The position numbers and the translations under genes are program-made. DNA of 64,000 nt from Branchiostoma floridae. Its lineage: Eukaryota > Chordata > Leptocardii > Amphioxiformes > Branchiostomatidae. Below are positions 11,401-19,855 of the stretch, in pieces (within the stretch, counting starts at the first letter, position 1; each line of letters starts with the position of its first letter). The notes under the pieces are model-generated. The model ran no database searches. It was not told the DNA's origin and was given only the letters and a program-made list of their open reading frames with translations. The stretch spans positions 8,398,251 through 8,462,250 of the forward strand of contig NC_049989.1 of assembly GCF_000003815.2 (NCBI RefSeq), in the 5' to 3' direction.

Positions 11401-14400
11401 TTTGCAAAATGCATGCAGGTTTCACATATATACTGTACAACAGCAAACTAGTTGAAGAACGTCAAAATGGCAAATTGCCATCCACTGTGTCATGGTCTTG
11501 GTATTAGAAGGCGGAGTCCATGGACATGCTTCTCTTTCCTTTGCCTTTTAACCTCCCCACCGAAGTGAGGTAACTACATTTTTACACGTGGATGGAGTGA
11601 GAAAAGTCGCGCTTTTCTCAAGGCTTCATCCAACGTCCAGCAAGGAATGCCGTGTAGCGAACACGAGACCGTCTGTAGCCAAGCCTTCTGTGCTACTCGA
11701 CGCCACGTCAAATGTGTACCCAAATGTCGTCCTATTTCCCTGTTAATCAACTGAATGAGTTTTTCTAATACTCTAACAACTACGTGCACCAAGCGTTCTG
11801 TATCTCTTCGTTACTTCAGGCTTGTCACAGATAGGGGGTTATGAGGAGATGAAGAGACGGTACGCCCTGTCTGTTCCCGCCGTGAGAAACAACAACACGA
11901 CATGCGGCATACCCCCTGATGATTCTCTCCACATGTTTAGGGATCCCCTGAAGTCGGACCTACCCTGGCCTGGTATAACATTCGGTCTGACTATTCTGGC
12001 TACCTGGTACTGGTGTACAGATCAGGTCAGTATATGATTGTCGTCTATGTATCTGTTTCTGTACAAATTTCTGCTGTGTCTAGTGTCTAATTTGAAGCCT
12101 ATTACACTGAATGGTCCAAGTATCTATTGAACAAGGTATCCTAGGTGAATGTTCTTCTTAATTCCTAATGTACGATTGAGCCACAAAATAGCACATTGAT
12201 AGAAAAAGGGATTAATAAACACAAACAAGCACACTACCATCAGATGTATCTGGTTTGCACATGTATTGCTTTATAATTATGTCCAGGTGATCGTCCAGCG
12301 GTGTCTTGCCGCCAAGACAATCGAACATTCCAAGGGCGGGTGTATCCTGGCTGGCTACCTGAAGATTCTTCCGTTCTTCCTCATGATTCTGCCGGGCATG
12401 ATCAGCAGAGCCCTCTATCCAGGTGCGCCACCTTTCATGAGTAGTAGAAAGTACAGTTCCCATGCATGAGGTCGCGGTGTTGCAACGTAATCTCTCTCTC
12501 TCTCTTCCTTTTCTTTCTTGTTTCTGATTCTCTCATCTATACTTTCTTCTGTAAACCTCCTCGCGTTTCCTTCCAGATGAGGTAGGCTGTGTGGACCCCG
12601 ATGAGTGCCTGAGACATTGTCAGAATGCTGCCGGCTGTTCTAACGTGGCTTACCCGAAACTGGTGGTGCGAATTATGCCTACAGGTACACCAAGTCCTGT
12701 TTGTTGTCTTGTTTTGTTATCTACTCTGAGTTATATATAAAATACAATACAATGTACAATGAACTACAGCAATTTGTCCAAGTAATGATTGAAAACTCTC
12801 TCTAGTTATGGAGTAATTGTCGTTCAGGGCACGTGACTTCATGCACGTGTGACGTCAGCAATGTACCAACTCAGATGGGCATGGACCTTTCTGCCAGCTT
12901 TCTCTGATGTTAATACATCATCCACGGATCCGGTTAGATGCCGAATTCTCCAGTCGATTCAAAGAAATAGTCAAATGCATACGTGTATATGATCGCTTGT
13001 GCCAAGGACGCTTCATCCTCGGCATATTCTGGAAGAGGATAACTAAGCCGGTAGGTCAGATGAACGTTATAACGCCCTTGCTTGTACTTTCTCTTCTGTA
13101 TTGGGCATACAATTTGAGATTTGTCCTGACCTAAGCTTCCCCCTGCAGGTCTGCGAGGCCTGATGTTAGCGGTGATGCTGGCGGCCCTGATGAGTTCTCT
13201 CACCTCCATCTTCAACTCCTCCTCAACCATCTTCACCATGGACATCTGGAGGAAGTTCCGCACGCAGTCCACGGAGAGGGAACTCATGATCGTTGGCAGG
13301 TAAAATTTTCACTTCACCCAATAGAGACTGAAGTATATCATTTTTGGCTTGGCTGTCTGTCTGTTCGTTTGTACCTTGTCTGTCTATCTATCTCTGTGTG
13401 TCCTTTGGTGGGACTAGAAGAGTTGCAAGGTAGCATAGGTAGGGAGTGACGCTGTCATCTCCATTTGCTTTTTTTTTACTTTGCCATTTACTTGTTGTAT
13501 AGATCACAATAGAGTACGGTAAATAATTTGGAAATTTAACGGAAACCATTCTACCATCTAGTTAACTTTTTTTATTTCTTTTCGCGTATCAGAGTCATTG
13601 ATTCCCTATATTCTTGTCTTAATTGCTTCATTCAAAAATTACAATATCAGTGATGTAAATGATATATTCCAACATTGTGCAACATTGGCCACGGCCTATT
13701 GCTAGAATTTGAGACGACACAAAATATACATACTCGATGCTTTTCAGGTTATTTGTGGTGCTGCTGGTTGTGATAAGTATAGTCTGGATCCCGATCGTTC
13801 AGGCCGCTCAAGGAGGGCAGATCTTCAGCTACATCCAGGCCGTCACAGGCTACCTGTCCCCGCCCATCTGCGCAAGCTTCATCCTCGGCATCTTCTGGAA
13901 GAGGATGACGGAGCCGGTAGGTCAGGTGAAATTTTTGGCGACGCCTCAGGGGTGGATCGTGCAGCAATGTCAAGCCTACCGCAAATATGGTAACTCACGA
14001 TGATGGAAAATAGTGTTTCTACTACTGTCTAATCATAGATACATAATATTCAGCAAGCATTCTTAACGTTACCTTATCTGTCATGAAAAAAAACCTCTCA
14101 GACAAGAATGTTTCCATCCATACATTGACGTTGAGAACAAAAATTGGCGATTGAAAACAAGATGGTTGCGGTGACCTTCCTTCCCAGGGTGCATTCTGGG
14201 GCTTGATGTCAGGCCTGGTGGTTGGTTTGATCCGGTTGGTGATGGACTTCGCCTACGGGTCACCAGGGTGCGGGGAGCCTGAGTTCCGGCCGGCCGTCCT
14301 GTGGAGGGTCCACTTCCTGTACTTCGCCATGATCTTGTTCGCCGTCAGCGCCATCGTCATGGTCGTGGTCAGTCTCTGTACACCACCCATCGACGACAAA

Positions 14401-15460
14401 CATGTAAGTTTAAAATGAACACGGGTTTGTGTAACTGTATAACATAGTTGGTTATTCACATAGAACAGAGCTATGATGCTTCATTTGTTTCAACACGGTA
14501 AGTTAGCGCATCAAATCTTTGATTTTCCTACTGCAGTCTACCAAAGACTCAAATGACCATTCAGATGAATTACGTCAGCAATCGGTCAAAAGTGCCAGGA
14601 AGTCTATACCGCCCGCCGTCTCACTTGACTGATGGCTGGTGTGCTCTAATGCTCTACATTGATATGGCCCCCTTGATACCTTTAACACTAAGTAGGACAA
14701 CGTTGTCAGAGGTATCAAGGAGTCCACCCACAAGAATGAAAAAGGATAAAGAAAATGTTCAAGGCCGTCGACATTTTAAAAGATATTGACGTTTAACGTT
14801 TTAGTTATAAAAGGTGCGGTTTGCTTTCGGCAGCTTGTACGCCTGACCTGGGCGACACGCCACAACTTTGAGGAGAGATATGACCTGAGCGAACCGCCGG
14901 AAACAGTCGAGATGATAGATCTGGGTGGAGAAGGAGAAACTGCTGACACGGAGATGAACGACATCAAAGTCAAAGCTGGTAAGTCGACAGGTAGGGACAA
15001 ATAGCTATGATATTATATACCTTCTATGGAGCAGAAGTAGACCATAGTTATAGACAAAGCTAGAACATTCACCGCCATGTGCATGTCTCTTATCTATTGC
15101 AACCAGTGCGTTCCGAACAATTTATGAAACAAAATGTGAAACCTTAGCAAGATATAGCATTACAAAAAGCTCTAATGACAATTCTGCTTTGAATCGTAGT
15201 TATGATATGAATAAAGTATATACACACAATTTACCTATCAATTTCCTGCCCACAAATATCTATTTCCAGTTGAAGTTCCTTCCCCGTGGAAGCGATGTTT
15301 TGATTGGATGTGCGGCATCAGCCAAAATGGCCAATCAGCTGTACCGGAACCGGATATCAGCATCTCGATTGACGAGAAGCCTCGTTCTCGTCTGATCATC
15401 AACATCAATGCCGTCATCATGATGTGTGTTGGAGTGTTCCTCTGGGCCTTCTATGCGTGA
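916..15460 (+). CDS. SLC5A-like: SGLT-type sodium/glucose cotransporter (SLC5A1/SLC5A9-like), 15 exons
   Basis: Plasma-membrane sodium-coupled sugar symporter of the LeuT fold. Exons: 916-1062, 1674-1745, 9292-9396, 9821-9880, 10029-10133, 10375-10480, 11048-11128, 11820-12025, 12287-12422, 12577-12684, 13149-13299, 13748-13916, 14188-14403, 14834-14978, 15270-15460. They sum to 1998 nt, about 665 aa, close to human SGLT1, and all phases fit. Residues aligned by eye with the SGLT sugar and sodium sites are present: [14 protein letters not shown] and AYEWN (His83 and Glu102 equivalents), TWYWCTDQ (Tyr290/Trp291), GYLKILPFF (Lys321), [12 protein letters not shown] (Gln457) and [12 protein letters not shown]. 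The C-terminus ends in a last membrane helix, GVFLWAFYA. The start ATG opens a reading frame that runs straight into helix 1. Intron 2 is 7.5 kb because of transposon insertions. SGLT versus SGLT4-type substrate cannot be decided here. Confidence 0.93.
2073..2217 (-). mobile_element. LINE 3' end (CR1/L2-like), distal fragment
   Basis: Read on the minus strand, a short ORF tail of the form [11 protein letters not shown] ends in a stop. It is followed by a C-rich 3' UTR (poly-G on the plus strand near 2137-2149) and finishes in a (TGCATC)n microsatellite at 2075-2098. Short-repeat tails are typical of CR1/L2-type LINEs. It seems to be the missing 3' end of the reverse-transcriptase fragment at 8971-9221, with the Polinton-like element lying between the two. 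The family is inferred from style and not from a match. Confidence 0.6.
2254..2362. repeat. 19-bp tandem repeats carrying POU octamers
   Basis: About five units of ATGAGATGCAAATGTATTC. The first copies contain perfect octamers ATGCAAAT at 2258-2265, 2269-2276 and 2288-2295, and later copies have ATGTAAAT. They lie at the left end of the Polinton-like element, where a terminal repeat or promoter would be expected. Confidence 0.85.
2363..2480. repeat. 22-bp A/T-rich tandem repeats
   Basis: Five units of roughly ATTAATTTATTCATAACTAAGA directly follow the octamer repeats. Copies differ at one to three positions. No coding potential. Confidence 0.85.
2510..2690. repeat. Three 59-bp tandem repeats with GGCGCT cores
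   Basis: Three units spaced 59 bp apart, each with GTGCACAC, then GATAG(A/G)(G/T)GGCGCT, then TGATGTACAGTTAGG (incomplete in the third). The cores at about 2545, 2604 and 2661 resemble the central AGGGGGCGC part of a CTCF site. The third (ATAGGGGGCGCTATG) is closest. Binding is not shown by sequence alone. Confidence 0.8.
3001..3006 (-). terminator. Poly(A) signal of the acidic minus-strand gene
   Basis: Minus-strand AATAAA lies about 35 nt downstream of the stop codon of the gene at 3041-3844, as expected for a compact transcription unit. Confidence 0.6.
3041..3844 (-). CDS. Spliced small acidic protein with a duplicated exon, element-encoded
   Basis: Three-exon model on the minus strand: 3652-3844, 3286-3396 and 3041-3144. 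All junctions are GT-AG and phase 1, giving about 135 aa. The N-terminal half is basic and unremarkable. Exons 2 and 3 both open with the same [10 protein letters not shown] acidic run, and the sequences around them are near copies, so one exon with its flanking intron was duplicated. The protein ends in a serine/aspartate tail. ATG at 3844 was chosen because TATAAAAG sits about 40 nt upstream and the splice phases fit this frame. It is transcribed away from the polymerase-fragment gene across a shared regulatory block. The family is not recognised. Acidic Ser/Asp tails suggest a nuclear or DNA/histone-interacting role, which is a guess. Confidence 0.55.
3882..3889 (-). promoter_or_regulatory. 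TATA box for the acidic gene
   Basis: TATAAAAG on the minus strand, 38-45 nt upstream of the ATG at 3844. The same octamer precedes the truncated integrase gene at 7108. Confidence 0.65.
3895..4310. promoter_or_regulatory. Divergent enhancer-like tandem repeats (about 149-bp period)
   Basis: Three imperfect units lie between the minus-strand acidic gene and the plus-strand polymerase-fragment gene. Each unit holds two CACGTG E-boxes (3930, 3946; 4074, 4090; 4223, 4239), CCAAT boxes on either strand (ACCAATCA, TAATTGGTA) and a TATGCAAAA octamer-like site. Two units include GCATTCTGGGTGTTGTAAC (4026-4044 and 4175-4193), close to the reverse complement of the ZNF143/Staf-THAP11 consensus. The architecture resembles a viral or housekeeping bidirectional control region. 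Motif identity is seen and function is inferred. Confidence 0.75.
4818..6052 (+). CDS. Spliced gene ending in a Polinton-type DNA polymerase B N-terminal zinc-finger region (truncated)
   Basis: Four-exon model: 4818-4848, 4980-5090, 5209-5319 and 5577-6052, all introns phase 1, about 242 aa. The ATG at 4818 lies in a good context (AACATGGC), and the frame is open further upstream without another ATG. The first half is helix-rich and unrecognised. The second half contains [38 protein letters not shown], then paired cysteines and histidines CxxC...HKC...CxxC. This arrangement is what I know from the region preceding the exonuclease domain of Polinton protein-primed DNA polymerase B. The ORF stops there. 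No exonuclease or polymerase motifs follow, so it cannot replicate DNA by itself. It may be a deletion remnant or a retained DNA-binding module. Confidence 0.55.
5375..5417. repeat. (AT)n microsatellite in an element intron
   Basis: About 21 AT units between exons 3 and 4 of the polymerase-fragment gene. Confidence 0.95.
6034..6914 (+). pseudogene. Tandem PC4 (p15/Sub1) domain protein, split by a frameshift
   Basis: PC4 family proteins bind single-stranded DNA and act as transcription coactivators. The first ORF (to 6588) has a Ser/Gly linker-rich N-terminus with GVEP(I) repeats, then a PC4-type domain: [28 protein letters not shown] second ORF in another frame (from 6546 to 6914) carries another one: [28 protein letters not shown], with a Gly6-Asn4 linker inside it. 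The two are joined only if one nucleotide shift occurs in the overlap near 6560-6588. Start 6034 is one option, and 6007 is an upstream in-frame ATG that overlaps the end of the preceding ORF. Two PC4 folds could form an intramolecular dimer, since PC4 normally dimerises (inference). It may instead be two separate overlapping genes. Confidence 0.65.
7108..7115 (+). promoter_or_regulatory. TATA box before the truncated integrase
   Basis: TATAAAAG sits 40 nt upstream of the ATG at 7155 (AACCATGG, strong Kozak context). It is the same octamer that precedes the minus-strand acidic gene. Confidence 0.6.
7155..7900 (+). pseudogene. Polinton integrase, N-terminally truncated, with broken chromodomain
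   Basis: Retroviral-type (DDE) integrase of the F54H12.3/Polinton class, which inserts element ends into host DNA. Visible are LQTDQGTEF (second catalytic Asp) and [12 protein letters not shown] (catalytic Glu), then [13 protein letters not shown] and an SH3-like C-terminal domain with [10 protein letters not shown]. The zinc-binding domain and the strand with the first catalytic Asp are absent, so the triad is incomplete. A chromodomain motif ([17 protein letters not shown]) follows but lies in another frame after an A7 run at 7755-7761. A second 1-nt shift near 7866 separates its last helix, which ends at TGA 7898-7900. The main ORF itself runs to 7862. It has its own TATA box and Kozak ATG, so a short product might still be made. 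Confidence 0.8.
7953..8747 (+). CDS. Conserved adintovirus/Polinton-type structural protein candidate
   Basis: Intact 264-aa ORF. It opens with [12 protein letters not shown], then [16 protein letters not shown], and ends in a beta-rich region with VTLHFR. I know this as a frequent companion of the F54H12.3-type integrase in animal genomes. It has been regarded as a minor capsid (penton-like, jelly-roll) candidate, which is family knowledge held with moderate certainty. There is no signal peptide or membrane segment. It follows the integrase remnant by about 50 nt and precedes the basic pX-like ORF by 16 nt, as in a late structural cluster. No stops or shifts are seen, in contrast to the integrase. 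Confidence 0.65.
   Translation: MANSFYITLPSDGSVDVFSDNTVTNYRTKLAHPIELTGEWEVGLVEIQYPHSWLNVREDGNTLVYYMVDEKDEGGGREYEIVKISVGYYKDILHLLRSLNEAASIRYPDLFKQHDMFAYDSITKRVTMVLPPMAQNSTTTKTYLTGALAEKLGWGVKDAIYGSWVQAEHPPDPNLGFHSLYVYGDVAQHRLVGGLKVPLLRIIKIEGQDGDIVDHPILTPHYIPLASKRFETIEIDIRNDLGEPVPFVQGRVIVTLHFRQRRSS
8764..9027 (+). CDS. Small basic pX/pVI-like virion core protein, 3' end replaced
   Basis: 87-aa ORF starting 16 nt after the preceding structural ORF. Features are a Gly-rich N-terminus (GGQLPVYYG), [17 protein letters not shown], and a Lys/Arg-rich amphipathic stretch. It resembles the small basic core or membrane-lytic proteins of adenovirus-related animal elements (family knowledge, moderate). 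From about 8975 the sequence is also minus-strand LINE coding sequence, so the last 15-18 codons are probably not original. The natural C-terminus has been lost. Confidence 0.55.
   Translation: MTGQRGGQLPVYYGRSMQRGYGLGGIFRGLLRSAVPLLKRGAKSVGRQALRSGIDLAQDVLHGQGVKSAVKRRAFHSGIVRGKKECL
8971..9221 (-). mobile_element. LINE reverse transcriptase C-terminal fragment
   Basis: Minus-strand reading contains [20 protein letters not shown], then VNIDASN-like text, then [12 protein letters not shown]. This is the standard end of CR1/Jockey-type LINE ORF2 proteins. It is truncated at its 5' side near 9221, and its 3' continuation is displaced to 2073-2217. Confidence 0.8.
9462..9617. mobile_element. Palindromic MITE in SLC5 intron 3
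   Basis: Left arm AAAAAGCAGTTACTCAAGCA matches the inverted right arm TGCTTGAGTAACTGCTTTTT. Homology continues inward over about 70 nt on each side. A half copy (ACCGTTTCCAAAACCATATCC, AGTTGCTTAAGTAATTGC) lies at about 11227-11270 in intron 7. Confidence 0.85.
10540..10600. other. tRNA-like B-box relic in intron 6
   Basis: GGGTTCGATCCCCGACC resembles a tRNA T-arm/B-box. No cloverleaf or A-box pair could be made, so this is probably a SINE fragment and not a tRNA gene. Confidence 0.3.
13000..13075 (+). pseudogene. Duplicated partial exon 12 of SLC5 inside intron 10
   Basis: CTTCATCCTCGGCATATTCT continues into a near copy of the 3' part of exon 12 (13868-13916). The copy includes the GTAGGTCAG donor and about 25 nt of intron, with the encoded FILGIFWKR preserved. 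It lies before exon 11, out of normal order, with no obvious strong acceptor. It is probably a relic of partial gene duplication. Confidence 0.7.
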
Positions 15461-15836
15461 AGATAACGATCTCGGGATGTTCTATATATGATTGGTTTGC
15501 ATGCTTTACAGAAACTATATCACGAATCTGCGTGAAATGCCTCTACATGACCTCTTCGTTGTACGTGACGTAGAAAAGTATGGGTGTCCATTATGTATCT
15601 GAGTAATTAATACATGTATGACTCATGTATATGTAATTTTAAGGTGCTTTATTTTTCCGTTGAATGGCAGTCGCTGCTCATTCAGTGTCTTATGTACAAA
15701 TACATATTAAACCACGTATTTGCCCACTAAATCATATACATGTAACGTCCATTTGTATATATTACTCCAAAATGCAAGTTTCCAACTAAAAGCACATATT
15801 CTTTTGTACATATATAAATATGTGCACGATGCACTC

Positions 15837-16295
15837 AACAGCCAAGTAACGTTGACGAAACATAGAAACGTATTCAGTGTATCATACAAGTAAGACAAGC
15901 ATGTGTTTCCCTGTGTTTGAAAATTGTTCAGTGTCCTCATACCTTTGATTAAAAAGAGAGCTTTCCCTTTGTTTACATGTGCTACTTAACAGCCGAGAAA
16001 CATGAACACGCATTTACATTCATCGAAACATATTCAGTGTATCACACAAGTAAGACAAGGACTAGCATGTGTTTCCCTTTCTTTTAAAATTATTCAGTGT
16101 CCTCATATCCTTAATTAAAAAGTGAGTTTTCCTTATGTTTACATCTGCTACTCAACAGCCAAGAAACTCGAAGACACATTTACATTCATAGAAACGAATT
16201 CAGTGTATCATACAAAGAAGACAAGTATGTGTTTCTCTGTCTTTGAAAGTTATTCAATGTCCTCATATCCTTGATTAAATACAAAGCTTTCCTTT
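15837..16295. repeat. Three diverged tandem repeats of about 165 bp
   Basis: Each copy has AACAGCC(A/G)AG, CATAGAAAC(G)-like text, TTCAGTGTATCA(T/C)ACAA, ATGTGTTTC and TCAGTGTCCTCATA blocks in the same order. The array lies in the probable SLC5 3' UTR. Confidence 0.8.
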
Positions 16296-16368
16296 GAACA
16301 TACTGCAATTCTACGTTTTAAATCCAATGTTGAAAGAAATGTGACGCTACTGGTGCTACAGGTGTGTG

Positions 16369-16374
16369 AATAAA
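16369..16374 (+). terminator. Candidate SLC5 poly(A) signal
   Basis: AATAAA about 0.9 kb after the stop, just before the convergent NHL gene. Other weaker hexamers exist upstream, so use is uncertain. Confidence 0.4.
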
Positions 16375-17531
16375 CGTCTTGGTAAATTAAAATGAATACC
16401 AAGATGCAAAAGTTCCACTGCGGTACCAACGAAAGCCGCTATGAGGCCCATAATTGGACTTATCCTTATCCAAGAGCCGACACATATTCATGGCGTCCAG
16501 AGCCATCCACAACTTTCTTAGTTATACTGCCAACAAAACAATCCACAACAAAACAAATAAAAGAAAAAAGGATCCGCAAGCATAGCCTTTTCGGCAAAGG
16601 CAAGGATTATATTCATTAAGAACGCGGATGATGAATGTCTTAATGATGGAACTAACAAGTAATCTCATCTCTTGGAAAAATTAGTAGTCCGGAATGATAG
16701 TTATAGTATTGTCACTTGAGCTAGTCACCACCAGCTGTCTCTCTGGTCCAATAGCAAAATTCCATGGTTTTGCCGTTACTTCAGCGGCATTGCGGAGAAA
16801 CTCTCCCTGGCTTGTGAAGTTGGCCACCCGCCTGTTTCCCTCGTCGGCTACTAGGATATGGCCGGCGGAGTCCACGCGAATACCTCGCGGTAAATTCAAC
16901 CAACCTTCCCCGCTATCGTAGCCCCCGAATTTGAATAGCCACTGTCCCAAGGAATCGTATACCTGGACAGTGGACTGGCTTATTTCAGTAGCAAGAATGT
17001 TTCCATTCTTGTCTGAAGTAGCGTATTGAAAACGTAAGGGGTCTCCTTTATTTTCCAATGTACGACACAACGTACCGTTAGGATGGAACATCAAGATTTG
17101 ACTTCCGTTGACCATGATGATTTTGTTAGTGCGAATGTCAAAGTCAATGTGAGGGTACCCTCCGGATGTTTGAAAAGCAAACTTGCTCACTGGCCGGCCA
17201 TCCTGACTGTACTAAACGACATAAGCATCATCATCACCTTCTTTGTTACTTTTTAGTACCGGTACCCACAGGTGACCCTGGCCGTCAATGGTAATGTCGC
17301 AAGGGAGCATCGTTTTCATCGTTCCATTTTCTCCAGGCATTACTGTTGGAAACTTGCGGAGGAGTTCGCCCTTCATGCCGTAGACTTGGACAAGTTTGCG
17401 GTCAAGGTCAGTGACAAATATCTGGCCTGCAGATACAACCACCCCGCGGTCGTTCCGATGTTTGACTCCTGGCTTTGGGTCTTCATCCTCAATGATGATG
17501 ATCTTTGTATTATCATCATAAGGGCCGTGGC

Positions 17532-17840
17532 TTTCTGCAATAATGACATACAAAACCCGATGATGAGATACAAAACACTGCAGCATCCACAAAAACCGCC
17601 AGGGGTTCCCACCTCATTTCTACCTAATCCAGTACGACTTAATATTTCTGCAATAATGAGATACAAGCCAGAGCATTTCACTGCAGCATCAACGAAAATC
17701 GCCCGAGGTTCTCACCTTCCTACCAAATACAATACTTGTTCAACTCTCTGCAATAGTGAGATACAAAATTCGAACACTTCACTCTAGCATCAACAAAAAT
17801 CGCCAGGGGTTGTCACTTCCTTTCTACTTAAATCTAATAC
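17532..17840. repeat. Three tandem repeats of about 105 bp at an intron acceptor
   Basis: Copies begin with TCTGCAATA(A/G)TGA(C/G)ATACAA and share CATC(A/C)AC(A/G)AAAA(T/C)CGCC blocks. On the minus strand each presents a TATTGCAG acceptor. The copy nearest exon 5 is used in the model and the other two are decoys in the intron. Confidence 0.8.
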
Positions 17841-19589
17841 AGCATAAACGTAGTAAATACCTTGCGTATTGCTGTTAGTTGTCAGCAGTGGGGGCTTTGG
17901 TGTTCCCAAAGAGTTATTGGCAAACATTGCCTAAAATTATAAAATGTGAATTTTGATGAAATATAATAAAGCATCACCTTTATATAATAATAAAGCATTG
18001 CTTTGTTGTCAAACAGTCAATCGAAATCGTAAAAACAAATAGAAGCATTCCCTTTTATTGACTTACCGTGGACAGTAAGGGATCTTTACCAGTTGCCGTC
18101 CTCTCCGTACCGTAGCAGGCAGAGGTGTAGGTAACATCTGTAGTTGATGTCGGCTGCATTTAGACAAAATTAGTATTACATCATGAAACATTTGGACTTC
18201 TTTTCGACATGAGAAATTGATCCCACGAATTTTCGGCTCTGCTATCTGATGACGACAGAACAAAAATTCGGTAGGTCCAATTTACGTACAGCAATTTTTC
18301 TCAACAATTCTATATACCATACCACATAAGCTTGAATTTCGCAGTTAATTGGCAAATATGTGTGATCTATCATACCAAGATGCTCCCACCCAGCTGAGCA
18401 CAAAATAGTCATCAAAGTAAGCAGACAAAAATTTGAAGTGAATTTTGAAGGAAATGCACAGGGCAATTCCTCACCGGTTGGGTATCCTGAAGGTTTAAGA
18501 ATATTCCGGCTAAGGCACCGCCGATAGTCAATAGCAGGACGACTGCAGCTGGTACAGCAACGAGCACAATATGTCTGCGTCCTGAAAAACATCTTATCCT
18601 AGAACAAACACTGGGAAGAACAGTAGTCTTCAACAAAGGAAAAATATATAAATGACTAAAGCAGACGGTGCTCAACGTACATCTGTGGAGACGGAGGGCA
18701 CCTTTTTTTCAATTAAGAAGTTCATGGTTCCAACTGAGCATGCGCAACGATGTTGGGAATATGTCAAAGGCTTTAGACTTGTCCAGACTGGTTTTGCTAG
18801 GGGCCTTCACATTGCCCGCATTGCCCACAATGCATTTCGCTGCGCATGCGTATTCGGAAGCATATACTTCCTGATTTTCTGGCCTAGTGCTCGCCAAGTG
18901 ACTTGTTCTATCTGCACAAAGTGTCGTGGATAATTCATTCCCTGCTATAGACTGGTGCTGTCCAGTTAAGAATTTGGGTCGGTGGTACATTTTATTTCTG
19001 TTGGAAATACAGTTCGATGCTGCTACACGTTCATAACATTACACATTGACAAAGATTACAGTAGTAATGATGGTCTTACTTCTTTTTAGTATCATAAGCC
19101 TAAAACTCGATGAAGTATAGAAAATTACATATCTTACCGCAGGCTGGATCTTCGGCAATATTTACCCCGTAGCCTCGATTTGGAGGACGTGCATTTGGGG
19201 GTTGTTGGGTTCCCTGTGTACTGGTTGGATTTGAGTTCAGGTAGTTATTTTCGTAAATCGAATTTGTCCTAAGTAAAATCGAAGGGTGTTGGATTCTGTG
19301 AAGGACACGGTCATTCCCGACTGATGTATCTGCGTCATTTCCGGTTACGTCACATCCTGCCATGTTGTCGTTGGTGTAGTCATTATCGGGGCATGGTTGG
19401 ATGCCGGGGTTGTCATCGTTGTTTGCTGTTATGGAGGCGTTTCGTGGGCGAAGGGTTTCTTCAGGTAACGTTATCGGATGAAGCGCGTTTACGCGGTGAC
19501 GAATGGTATTCATTTCGGTGGAATCATAGCCACTTCCGTATATCATACTAGTGAGGGTGTTCGACACCGCGTTGGTGTGTTGATCATTT

Positions 19590-19855
19590 TGCGCGTTCAC
19601 TGTGCGTAGTGTTTTGGTCATTCTGGGCGTACACTGTGCTCGTGTTCTGAACATTCTGGGCATACACTGTAGAAGTGTTCTGGTCATTCTGAGCGTACAC
19701 TGTACGAGTGTTCTGGTCATTCTGAGCGTACACTGTAGAAGTGTTCTGGTCATTCTGAGCGTACACTGTACGAGTGTTCTGGTCATTCTGAGCGTACACT
19801 GTAGAAGTGTTCTGGTCATATTGGGCGTTCATTGAAGCAGTGTTTTGGTCATTTT
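19590..19855. repeat. 33-bp coding minisatellite of the NHL gene
   Basis: About eight 33-bp units encode QNDQNT(S/R)TVYA on the minus strand. S and R versions alternate, giving a 66-bp higher-order period. One unit has an extra base that shifts the frame. Confidence 0.9.

Larger units (their letters stand above)
15461..16680. other. SLC5 3' UTR and spacer
   Basis: A/T-rich sequence following the SLC5 stop. It contains the tandem array at 15837-16295 and an AATAAA at 16369. No coding exon is seen. The NHL gene ends at 16681 in convergent orientation, so the two 3' ends face each other. Confidence 0.6.

Noticed and set aside
12907-13134. Short ORF around the SLC5 exon copy as a separate gene
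   Set aside because: Only the FILGIFWKR stretch is protein-like and it is a duplicate of exon 12.
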